DNA of 16,969 bases from Spirochaetaceae bacterium (GTDB taxonomy: Bacteria; Spirochaetota; Spirochaetia; Treponematales; Breznakiellaceae), in NCBI GenBank assembly GCA_031265535.1, contig JAISCO010000086.1, forward strand, positions 1 to 16,969. Direction: 5' to 3'. Under the pieces are notes generated by a model, which did not search any database, was not told the origin of the DNA, and saw only the letters and a list, made by a program, of their open reading frames with translations. Below, one piece after another: positions 6,035 through 12,690 of the stretch (positions are counted from its first letter, which is position 1; every line of letters starts with the position of its first letter). The translations under genes were made by a program, and so were the position numbers.

Positions 6035-7058
6035 CGAATCCGCGCTCTTTTAGACGTTGGATAGTATCTTTTTGAGTAGAATCGCTTGGAATACGAATAG
6101 ATACGGTCCAGTAAGCCTCGCCGCTGACCGTCCGGTTCGAAACGGAGGCGTTGAATCCGGCCTCTTTTAGACGGTTAAGCTGTAAATTCGCGTTTCTTTT
6201 ATTCTTGTACAAACCGGTTTGTAGAACACGCGCGCTAATACGACCGTCCGTCCGGTTGTCTTGAGAAAGCGCCTCGCCGGCTGCCGCCTGGCGGGGGGGA
6301 AGAGTTGAAGCGTTTGCGCGGGGCGGGGCAGGCTGTTGAGACTGCATGGAGTCTGATTTAACCGGCAGTGAGGCAGACGGCGCGGGTACGGCAGGGCCGG
6401 CGCTGAATTCTCCCCTGCCGGGAAACAAAAGCCAGCCGGCAGACGGAAGTGCGGAAACACGTAACGCGCCGCCGCCGCTCATGATTGAGCAAGCCTCCGG
6501 GCTGTTGGGAAACCGGCTCAATAATTTTGCCTTGTAGCGCTCTTGTCCGCTTACCTGCCACAATGTATAGTATATGGCCGGACTAAAAACCAGATATTCT
6601 TTGTCATCCGCTATTAGCTCCAGAGCGGCGGTATTACCGTAATGAAAGGCTTCTATCTGTCCATTAAGATAAATCGTCCGTTTGGAGATATTTTTATCAT
6701 CGCGGACAGTCAGAAGAAGCAGCTTTACAATAGCGTCCGCCTTCTCCCATTCCCCCATGGAAACATAACAGGCCGCACTTTCCAGCAGCGCCGTATCGTT
6801 ACGCGCTTCCGGATCCGCGTAAGCGGCGTTTTCCCATGCCGAAGCCGCTCCTTCAATATCACCGGATAGACTGAGCATTCTCGCAAGTTGAATGTATGAA
6901 TCATGCCGCGCGCGCGCGTCAATAGCGGTGCTTGTCAATTTTGTAAGTTCCGCCTGAATTGCGTCCGCAAGAACAGATGTACCGGCGCCAAACGCGGACG
7001 CGGCGCAGTTCAGAGCCGCGTATAAGAGCGCGGCAAAAAATATGCTTTTCTTCGACAA
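6015..7058 (-). CDS. SPOR-domain envelope protein with TPR-like N-terminal region
   Basis: A 347-aa exported protein. A signal peptide (MSKKSIFFAALLYAALNCAASAFGA) is followed by helix-pair repeats resembling tetratricopeptides (QLARMLSLSGDIEGAASAW, ESAACYVSMGEWEKADAIV). A Pro/Ala/Ser-rich linker spans about residues 205-265. The C-terminal SPOR domain (residues ~272-345) contains ARVLQTGLYKNKRNANLQLN, LKEAGFNASV and a second LKERGFDAFPTP. SPOR domains bind denuded peptidoglycan at division sites, so this protein probably sits in the periplasm at sites of wall remodelling. The downstream glycosidase starts inside its last codons. No recognisable ribosome site was found at the ATG, but the start gives a good signal peptide. 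Confidence 0.83.
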   Translation of the reverse strand: MSKKSIFFAALLYAALNCAASAFGAGTSVLADAIQAELTKLTSTAIDARARHDSYIQLARMLSLSGDIEGAASAWENAAYADPEARNDTALLESAACYVSMGEWEKADAIVKLLLLTVRDDKNISKRTIYLNGQIEAFHYGNTAALELIADDKEYLVFSPAIYYTLWQVSGQERYKAKLLSRFPNSPEACSIMSGGGALRVSALPSAGWLLFPGRGEFSAGPAVPAPSASLPVKSDSMQSQQPAPPRANASTLPPRQAAAGEALSQDNRTDGRISARVLQTGLYKNKRNANLQLNRLKEAGFNASVSNRTVSGEAYWTVSIRIPSDSTQKDTIQRLKERGFDAFPTP

Positions 7059-7124
7059 ATTAGTATCCCTACGCGGTTTTTCTCTACATTATCGGCATTT
7101 TTACAAAATTTATAAATGAATGAG

Positions 7125-7178
7125 CTTACTTTTTACCTCTTCCTTCTTCCTTCTTCCTTCATTGCTAGCTAATTGCTC
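7125..7178. repeat. Inverted copy of the polypurine/attagc repeat
   Basis: Pyrimidine-rich cttactttttacctcttcc followed by ttcattgctagctaattgctc: the reverse complement of the family at 1353-1506. It occupies the divergent spacer between the SPOR gene and the large barrel gene, just upstream of the candidate promoter at 7185. Confidence 0.72.
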
Positions 7179-7184
7179 TGAGTC

Positions 7185-7214
7185 TTGATTTTTAATATCG
7201 ATAATATTTATAAT
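7185..7214 (+). promoter_or_regulatory. Candidate promoter for the large outer-membrane protein
   Basis: A perfect -10 TATAAT at 7209-7214 and TTGATT (7185-7190) 18 bases upstream. The -10 ends seven bases before the ATG at 7221, so the transcript would start at or next to the start codon. No Shine-Dalgarno precedes that ATG, which fits leaderless translation. Confidence 0.5.
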
Positions 7215-7220
7215 TGCGTC

Positions 7221-9158
7221 ATGCGAAAATTCACTTTATTTCTTTCTTTGATGACAGCCTTGGCCGGAGCGGCATTAGCGCAGTCTTATGTTTCTGTCCC
7301 GCTTGAAAGCAGCGTATATAAAATCCTTGATTTGGCGGTGCAGCGAGGCTTGTGTCCGCCGCTGCCCGGCTCAAAACCTTATACAAGAGCGCAAATTTTT
7401 TCCGCGATAAATGAGATACTTAACGCGGAGGTCATGCTTGGTGCGGATGCCACACTTGGCACGAATGCCGGCAGAGGCGCACTTAACACAAACGAGCGCA
7501 TAATTTTAGAGAAAGAGCGGGAAAAATACACCGAAAAAAAAGAAGGGCTTGATTTAGCGCATGGGACCTACTTTGGCAAAACCAAACTTTTTAAGACCGG
7601 CGCGCAAATCAGCGCGGAGGCCGGGTTAAAGTTTGGTACCGAAGTTTCTCAAGCGTTAACACTGTCAGGCGGCAATGACTCGGAAAGTGATTATAATTGG
7701 GGTGGAAATTTTGAAGTTTCAGCGTACCTGAGAGGCGATATTGGGAAACATTTTTCATACGGTATGACGGCCGGCGGTTTTCTGCTAAAAGCATCGCGTA
7801 CATTTGAAGGTGAGTATAATACATACTACGACGGCTTCAAAAGTGACGATAAAGAGTTTTATAATCGTGAATTACCAGTATACAGCCAGCCGTTGGCATA
7901 CTTTCCATTCACTTATAAAAAGGTTTGGGACAGTTCCGTATTCTATCTGAATAAACTGGATTCCGCCGGTTATCAAACTTTCCCCGAAAAATTATCCGGG
8001 GCATACGCGCTTGGCGGCGAAATGTCCGCGGCGTTTTTTGACAATACACTGTTTTTTCGCGCCGGAAGATTGAACAGGGAATGGGCGGCAATGTCGTCCG
8101 GCAGCAGTCTTGTTTTTAATGGGAACGCGAGGCCGTTTCTCGCTGTTGAGGGGCAATTTCAGCCGGTTTCATGGTTTAATATTTCTTCGCTGACCGGCGA
8201 GCTTGAGTACTTTAATTCCGAAGGGATTAAAACTTCATCATGGTCTTCCCAGAATGCTTTTTCGATAACGATGCTGGAATTCAACATAAAGAATTTCCTG
8301 CATATTGATTTTGGAGACGCGGTTGTATGGCCAAAACGTTTTGAGCTTGGGTATCCGCTTCCAATCATCAACAGCTTTTTTTATCAAAACAATATAGGGG
8401 ATTTTGATAATTTGTCGATGTTTTTTGATATTAAAGCCAATATTTCTAAAACAGCAAGTGTTTGGTTTTCGTTCTATAACGATGAAATGGAATTAAATTC
8501 TGATATGGGTATATTAGACAGGACCATGTTTGCTTTTCAGGCCGGAACAACTATCGCTGTTTTGCCGCTGCCGTTTGCGTTTATTAAATTGACGTACACA
8601 AAAATAGAGCCTTACTGTTATACCCATAATAGAAACTTTAATCCATGGTATAATGATTATTATAATGGTGAAAAACGTCCTATGGAGACTGCTTACATGA
8701 ATAACGGCGTGGGAATAGGCTATTATTTGCCGCCGAATTCCGACGAGATTTTGCTGCGTTTTGAGACAATGACGAAAAGCAGCGCGATCGTTCATTTTCA
8801 GTATCAGATGATTCGCCACGGCGCTGATTTCGGACCAAACGCTGTTGACGGCAGCTCGTATTTTTCGGAACTTGACCCCGAAGGCCGTGACGAAAAAGTG
8901 GTACTAAAAAAATATTTTTTGCGTGACGGCGCTTACCAGTGGTTTCATGTTCTAAAAACCGGAGCGGAATATACATTAAAAAAATTGCCGCTTACACTTT
9001 ATGCGGAAACCGGAATTGTTTTTTCATATTTTACAAACATTGACGGTCCCGCGAATCAGGGCAATTCGTCTCCATATCATATTGTTGATGAAGCGCCGTA
9101 TACAAAGTCAACAAATTTTATATTAACGCTTGGAATAAAACTGTTCCCTGATTTTTAG
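7221..9158 (+). CDS. Large outer-membrane beta-barrel protein, possibly Wzi/capsule-assembly-like
   Basis: A 645-aa protein starting MRKFTLFLSLMTALAGAALA, a signal peptide cleaved before QSYV; this start is preferred over an upstream TTG at 7185 because it puts the signal at the N-terminus. The mature N-terminus has the helical pattern VPLESSVYKILDLAVQRGL..PLPGSKPYTRAQIFSAINEIL, seen in spirochaetal and Bacteroidota barrel proteins annotated as capsule-assembly Wzi-like. The rest is aromatic-rich alternating strands (FFRAGRLNREW, LEFNIKNFLHIDFGDAVVW, PLTLYAETGIVFSYFTNI) ending GIKLFPDF, with the terminal Phe typical of outer-membrane barrels. Barrel assignment is good; Wzi kinship and a surface-polysaccharide role are inferences from memory of the family. 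Confidence 0.78.
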   Translation: MRKFTLFLSLMTALAGAALAQSYVSVPLESSVYKILDLAVQRGLCPPLPGSKPYTRAQIFSAINEILNAEVMLGADATLGTNAGRGALNTNERIILEKEREKYTEKKEGLDLAHGTYFGKTKLFKTGAQISAEAGLKFGTEVSQALTLSGGNDSESDYNWGGNFEVSAYLRGDIGKHFSYGMTAGGFLLKASRTFEGEYNTYYDGFKSDDKEFYNRELPVYSQPLAYFPFTYKKVWDSSVFYLNKLDSAGYQTFPEKLSGAYALGGEMSAAFFDNTLFFRAGRLNREWAAMSSGSSLVFNGNARPFLAVEGQFQPVSWFNISSLTGELEYFNSEGIKTSSWSSQNAFSITMLEFNIKNFLHIDFGDAVVWPKRFELGYPLPIINSFFYQNNIGDFDNLSMFFDIKANISKTASVWFSFYNDEMELNSDMGILDRTMFAFQAGTTIAVLPLPFAFIKLTYTKIEPYCYTHNRNFNPWYNDYYNGEKRPMETAYMNNGVGIGYYLPPNSDEILLRFETMTKSSAIVHFQYQMIRHGADFGPNAVDGSSYFSELDPEGRDEKVVLKKYFLRDGAYQWFHVLKTGAEYTLKKLPLTLYAETGIVFSYFTNIDGPANQGNSSPYHIVDEAPYTKSTNFILTLGIKLFPDF

Positions 9159-9310
9159 CCCGCCAGCTGGTTTCTCATGCGCTCCGCGCCGGCATACCTA
9201 AAACGGTCTTCAGCCTCTGCCTTCAGGTCCGCAAATAGCGGTTGGCATACGCGGCTGGGCGGCGGAGATGCATTCACTTTGATAGCGCCCGCCAGCGGGT
9301 TTCTCATGCA
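9159..9310. repeat. Two inverted REP-like units
   Basis: Two reverse-orientation copies of the GC-rich core: gcccgccagctggtttctcatgcgctcc just after the barrel stop, and gcccgccagcgggtttctcatgcactcc at ~9289-9315 (each written here by its ends in the sequence). Between them, ttggcatacgcggctggg matches, in reverse, ccagccgcgtatgcaag at ~1639-1655, so a longer composite unit is shared by both places. This may act as the transcription-end structure between convergent genes. Confidence 0.72.
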
Positions 9311-9311
9311 C

Positions 9312-9354
9312 TCCTAATTGCTCATTGATAATTGTTACTTCTTACTTTTTACTT
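9312..9354. repeat. Inverted taattgctcattgat / pyrimidine repeat
   Basis: A short reverse copy of the attagcaatgag family. It provides the last codons and stop (SKK, TAA at 9344-9342) of the VWA gene, another gene end formed inside repeat DNA. Confidence 0.6.
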
Positions 9355-10823
9355 AGCATGGCATTAGGCGTTATCATCGCCGTATCAAAGACGGCGGTAA
9401 ATTCTTTCAAAGTTACCACAGTCTTGCGGTAGTTCGCGTTCGAGCCGGCGGAGCTAAACCAGTCTGAAAAACTTTTTTTCCGTGTAATGTCCGCATAACG
9501 GCCGTCATCGTAAGCGACGGCGGTTTTACGCGTTTTTATATCTTTAGCGGCTTGTATCCAATCGCCCAAGTCGTCTTGAAAATCGCTGACAATAAAAAAC
9601 GCCGAGTTTTCGTTCAAATACTTTTTGCAATATTCAATGCCGGACGCCATAAGCGTGCTGCCGCCGGACGTAAATTTATACGCTTCGTTTAACGGCGTAT
9701 CGGAACAAAGACCCTCCGACCAGCACACAAGACGGCTTTTTGCCTTGTTAAAAAAACCTTCCGCCTTTACGATTGAATATACAATCCGTTTTATAAAAGT
9801 TACCGGAACACTGCCCGACACGTCCAGCAAAACACAAAGCTCCGCCGGCGTTTTGTCAATGACACGGATACGGCGCGGAATAAAAACGTCTATGTTAAAT
9901 TTATTACGGTTATTGTTGTAAAGCATATCTGTAAAAAGCCGCCGCCTTCTGTACACAATGCCGCGCTCGCGTAGTATTTGTATAAACTGTTCAAAACTAT
10001 CACATTCGCTGACAGAATGAGACGCCGCCGCCCCCGTAATATGCGTAGTCCTGCCGCGTTTTATGCGGACGCCGTTGTTATCCCCGGCCCCAGCCCCGTC
10101 TCCGGCTTCCTCCACTACGGTTTTGCGCGTTTCATGCGCTTCTTTAATCTGGTTTTCACAAAGTATTTCGTTGCGATAGGCGCTCATATCTCCGGTTTTT
10201 ATCTTGGACCCCTCGCCGCCGCCGATTGCGTCAAGCGATTCACGCATATCCTTGCACAAAAAAATCATATATGTCATCCAGCTAAGACCCGCGGGCCAGT
10301 TTTCCTTTGGATAAGCAAGATACTCCTGCAGCCGGATGCCGCCAAGCATATTTTTTTCCAGCAAAGCGCGGACAGCGGGCCAGTCATCTTTGAAAAGTTT
10401 GCTGTTCACCTCCATAGCCTGCGCCATACCGGCAAAACGCTCGTAAATATATGTCGAATACATCCCCATACGCTGATTAATATTTTTATCCTCCGGCAGC
10501 CTTAAAAAAATTACCGGTATATTTTTACGAAAAAATTCATCAAACTGCGCTTTTTGCGCACGCGGGAGGGTAAAATGATTGTAGAGAATACGCGCTTTTT
10601 CACGCAAATCGCAGACCTCACGCGTCTGTTTATCAACGCCGTTTCTAATATAGATACAGTAATCCCCCGGCGCGGCGCGGTACGAAAACGACAAAACCCT
10701 GCCGCCCAACATGGGCGCGTCCACGTTGGGCGCACCCAACGTGGATATGTCCACCGGCCCGTTCCCTATATATGACACCGATACGTTAAGCTGTTCAAAC
10801 AGCGCGTTTATATTATCCGTCAC
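9342..10823 (-). CDS. VWA-domain protein, CoxE-like
   Basis: A 493-aa cytoplasmic-type protein without signal or membrane segment. The C-terminal third is a von Willebrand A domain of the CoxE type: AELCVLLDVSGSVPVTF carries the MIDAS motif D334-x-S336-x-S338, GGSTLMASG gives Thr390, and FFIVSDFQDD gives Asp414, so metal binding looks intact. The first ~280 residues are helical and not recognised. Such proteins usually partner a MoxR-type AAA+ ATPase in chaperone-like or metal-insertion roles, but no ATPase is in this window. The start overlaps the end of the small upstream gene by 11 bases, so the two are co-translated. The last residues SKK come from repeat DNA. Confidence 0.82.
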   Translation of the reverse strand: MTDNINALFEQLNVSVSYIGNGPVDISTLGAPNVDAPMLGGRVLSFSYRAAPGDYCIYIRNGVDKQTREVCDLREKARILYNHFTLPRAQKAQFDEFFRKNIPVIFLRLPEDKNINQRMGMYSTYIYERFAGMAQAMEVNSKLFKDDWPAVRALLEKNMLGGIRLQEYLAYPKENWPAGLSWMTYMIFLCKDMRESLDAIGGGEGSKIKTGDMSAYRNEILCENQIKEAHETRKTVVEEAGDGAGAGDNNGVRIKRGRTTHITGAAASHSVSECDSFEQFIQILRERGIVYRRRRLFTDMLYNNNRNKFNIDVFIPRRIRVIDKTPAELCVLLDVSGSVPVTFIKRIVYSIVKAEGFFNKAKSRLVCWSEGLCSDTPLNEAYKFTSGGSTLMASGIEYCKKYLNENSAFFIVSDFQDDLGDWIQAAKDIKTRKTAVAYDDGRYADITRKKSFSDWFSSAGSNANYRKTVVTLKEFTAVFDTAMITPNAMLSKK

Positions 10824-11034
10824 CGTAATTCCCCGTGATTTCTATCGTTAATATATCATCCGCCTTATTCGCAGTGGGGTTTAATACCACGCCGCAAACT
10901 TGCGCGCTTGCGGCGGGGAGGCTCATTGAATTATAAATCAAATCAGTGAGAGTCAAAGACTCATCATACGCAATCCGGTCAATTTGTTTTGCAAAATCAT
11001 CATCAAAAGTTAAATTTATGGCCGCAACTGCCAT
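10813..11034 (-). CDS. Small protein, ribbon-helix-helix-like N-terminus
   Basis: A 73-aa protein with a strong Shine-Dalgarno (AAGGAG, seven bases before the ATG at 11034). The N-terminus AAINLTFDDDFAKQIDRIA then YDESLTLTDLIYNSM has the strand-helix-helix pattern of ribbon-helix-helix proteins. The C-terminal half (VCGVVLNPTANKADDILTIEI) is not explained by that fold and may be beta-rich. It overlaps the VWA start by 11 bases. It could be a regulator or a partner subunit of the VWA protein. Fold assignment is by eye only. Confidence 0.6.
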   Translation of the reverse strand: MAVAAINLTFDDDFAKQIDRIAYDESLTLTDLIYNSMSLPAASAQVCGVVLNPTANKADDILTIEITGNYGDG

Positions 11035-11053
11035 TTACCTGCTCCTTAATTAA

Positions 11054-11081
11054 ACTATATACCAATTTATTTTTTTGTCGA
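11054..11081 (-). promoter_or_regulatory. Promoter of the small-protein/VWA operon
   Basis: On the minus strand, -35 TCGACA (11076-11081, 5/6) and -10 TATAGT (11054-11059, 5/6) are 16 bases apart, with the Shine-Dalgarno and ATG (11034) shortly downstream in a normal leader. Confidence 0.55.
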
Positions 11082-11101
11082 TACTTCTTTTTTGAACAAA
11101 G

Positions 11102-11118
11102 TGTATATTTTTTATACA
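11102..11118. promoter_or_regulatory. A/T-rich inverted repeat, possible operator
   Basis: TGTATA, five T, TATACA: perfect 6-bp arms, 21 bases upstream of the -35 of the VWA operon. It could be a binding site for the ribbon-helix-helix-like product of 10813-11034, but A/T-rich palindromes arise easily by chance. Confidence 0.35.
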
Positions 11119-11157
11119 TTTTATCTATAAAAAATTTTAGCCCAAATTGCACATAAT

Positions 11158-11347
11158 GTTCCGGCTGTTGCAAACCTTAGGTTCGATGACGTTTTGGCAG
11201 CTCGAATAGAAAAACGCGCAGCGTTTTTATGGCTGGCAAAATGTGGGTGGAGTGGGGTGTGGGGGGCGCAGCAAACTCCTAGCGGAACTGAACCCCGAAC
11301 CGCCTCATGGCGGCATTCCCCGCGCAGCTGGGGCGCATATACAGCCA
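11158..11347. mobile_element. Dispersed palindromic element, copy 1
   Basis: The left 41 bases (11158-11198) match 14050-14090 with one mismatch and contain the palindrome AACCTTAGGTT. The right part (~11311-11347) matches ~14248-14287, including the ccccgcgcagctgggg hairpin region and gcgcatatacag. The middle is diverged. There is no transposase gene, so it is either a non-autonomous element or a large repeat. It sits between the methyltransferase 3' end and the VWA promoter. Confidence 0.65.
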
Positions 11348-11403
11348 TGTTATACGCGGTTTTTTTGCTATATCAGTCCAGTCCACACGGACGTGGATGT
11401 ATG

Positions 11404-12240
11404 TTACCCCCCCCCCCCCCACACAAACATATCTCTTACTTTTTGAATAAATTCTATCTCATCATTAAAACAAATTTCACTGTCAATATTTTCATCCCCG
11501 TTAATAACTGACTTAAACGGAACATCTTTAGGTCTTGAAAACTTCTTTACAGCGCAAATACTGTCATAAAATGTTATACTTTCAATGAGTTTAGAATACT
11601 CTATTCCATTAAAGTATTTCTTGTTGGCATTTTTTTGCAAAATACGTTTTACCTTGCCCCTAAAATCACGGCTAAAGTATTTTGTAAATACGTTCAAAAA
11701 ATTAAACGGGTATATATAATCAGCATTTATGTTTTCAACAAATTTTTTAAAATACTCTATAGAACTTCCTTTTTTTAAAACACCGCCGCCGCAAACTGCC
11801 CAATAACTGGTGTGTAAATCTTCAACCACATAAAGCCCGCCGTTTTTTATTTTAGGAAACATAATCTTAAATGCTTCTATAACATCGGAACAAATATGCG
11901 ATCCATCATCAATGATAATATCAAAATCAATGTCCGCAAATGTTTTTTCCATAAATGCGCGGTCAGAGGCACTGCCCAAATGAAAAAAAATATTTTCGCT
12001 GAAATTGATTTCGCCGCATTTTGGATTAATATCTACACCATGAATTTTTGAATTTTCCGGCAGATACTTTTTCCATATTTCCAGTGAACCTCCGCGGTCA
12101 ACACCTATTTCCATAATAGTCAAAGGCTGATTTTTCGCCCTGTATTCCGAAAAAAGCCGGTCGTAAATATAAAAATAATGAACCCATTTATTAGAAACAA
12201 ATCCATTATGATTTTTGAAAACTTCCTCGTAATTTTCCAT
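11404..12240 (-). CDS. Class I SAM-dependent methyltransferase (sugar O-methyltransferase/CmcI-like)
   Basis: A 278-aa protein; Shine-Dalgarno GGGAG lies ~6 bases before the ATG at 12240. The SAM-binding motif I is TIMEIGVDRGGSLEIWKKYLP (43-52 core), an acidic strand end is IHGVDINP (66-73), and a metal/active-site region is DFDIIIDDGSH (106-115), then GGLYVVEDLHTSYW. This pattern is that of the cephalosporin-hydroxylase/MycE-like methyltransferases common in polysaccharide and macrolide-sugar modification, so methylation of a surface glycan is a reasonable inference. The last codons are a G14 tract (TGG then four GGG) followed at once by TAA, giving a C-terminal WGGGG whose length and sequence depend on tract length. 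Base composition is more A/T-rich than neighbouring genes, hinting at transfer. Confidence 0.83.
   Translation of the reverse strand: MENYEEVFKNHNGFVSNKWVHYFYIYDRLFSEYRAKNQPLTIMEIGVDRGGSLEIWKKYLPENSKIHGVDINPKCGEINFSENIFFHLGSASDRAFMEKTFADIDFDIIIDDGSHICSDVIEAFKIMFPKIKNGGLYVVEDLHTSYWAVCGGGVLKKGSSIEYFKKFVENINADYIYPFNFLNVFTKYFSRDFRGKVKRILQKNANKKYFNGIEYSKLIESITFYDSICAVKKFSRPKDVPFKSVINGDENIDSEICFNDEIEFIQKVRDMFVWGGGG
11407..11420. repeat. C14 homopolymer (G14 in the methyltransferase coding strand)
   Basis: Fourteen consecutive C on the plus strand, inside the final codons of the methyltransferase and immediately before its stop. Same length as the tract at 94-107. Confidence 0.95.
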
Positions 12241-12294
12241 AACAAACTCCCGCTATGTTTTTTGCGGCGGTACGGATCGCCGTTGATATTTGAC

Positions 12295-12321
12295 TTTATA
12301 TTACTTCATCTGTTTTGTCAA
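12295..12321 (-). promoter_or_regulatory. Candidate methyltransferase promoter using a MITE-end -35
   Basis: On the minus strand, TTGACA (12316-12321, perfect) and TATAAA (12295-12300, 5/6) are only 15 bases apart. The -35 overlaps the outer edge of the MITE-type terminal sequence at 12319-12332. The short spacer lowers confidence. Confidence 0.4.
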
Positions 12322-12332
12322 TGGACTTATTC
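12319..12332 (+). repeat. Solo CAATGGA-type terminal repeat
   Basis: CAATGGACTTATTC, 13 of 14 bases like the terminal repeat of the MITE at 16695-16811 (CAATGGACTTGTTC on the minus strand); the shared stretch continues into gacaac/aacaac. No matching second end is visible nearby, so this is a solo or truncated copy. Confidence 0.6.
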
Positions 12333-12338
12333 GACAAC

Positions 12339-12378
12339 GCAGTAGTTTTGCTTTTAGCGCTAAAAGCAAAACTGCTGC
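12339..12378. repeat. 40-bp near-perfect palindrome
   Basis: Two 20-base arms meeting at AGC/GCT (12358/12359) pair with a single mismatch that would be a U-G wobble in RNA. The inner 30 bases are perfect. It lies next to the solo MITE end. There is no T run after it, so it is not a clear terminator. Confidence 0.8.
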
Positions 12379-12690
12379 CTAACTGTTCACTGTTAACTGC
12401 TAACTGTTAATTGATAATGGGTGGGGGCAGCGGAATAGACCGGAATGGCGCGCAGCGGAATGAGGACTATGGAGCGAGGGGGAGCAGCGACAAAAAATTT
12501 ATCATAAACTTCAAAAAGTTAACGGTTTAGGATTGATGCGCTTCCCCCTCTTTGTAATGCTAACTGCTAATTGCTCACTGTTCAATTGCTCACTGCTAAT
12601 TGTTCATTGTTACTATTTCCCAAAAGTAAAACTGCCGCAACCGCGCCGCCGGCGCTTCCAAAAAAGCCATACTGTTGTTAGACTTGGTAT
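12377..12690. repeat. Spacer with two aactgttcactgctaattg blocks
   Basis: Heptad-like repeats occur at 12377-12418 (aactgttcactgttaactgc and similar) and 12558-12614 (aattgctcactgttcaattg and similar), both of the attagcaatgag family in reverse. Between them, gcagcggaat is repeated, and gagggggagc (~12477-12486) is partly complementary to gcttccccctc (~12540-12550). The latter may be another small element. No gene is seen in this ~310-base stretch, and no clear Shine-Dalgarno precedes the ATG at 12691. Confidence 0.6.

Noticed and set aside
10554..10775. Plus-strand frames opposite the VWA gene.
   Set aside because: They are antisense shadows of a gene with recognisable domain motifs; no ribosome site or family similarity.
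11121..11348. Minus-strand frame VYAPQLR...ATAGTL between the methyltransferase and the VWA operon.
   Set aside because: It is read from element copy 1; the similarity to the 14050 copy is DNA repeat similarity, not evidence of a protein.
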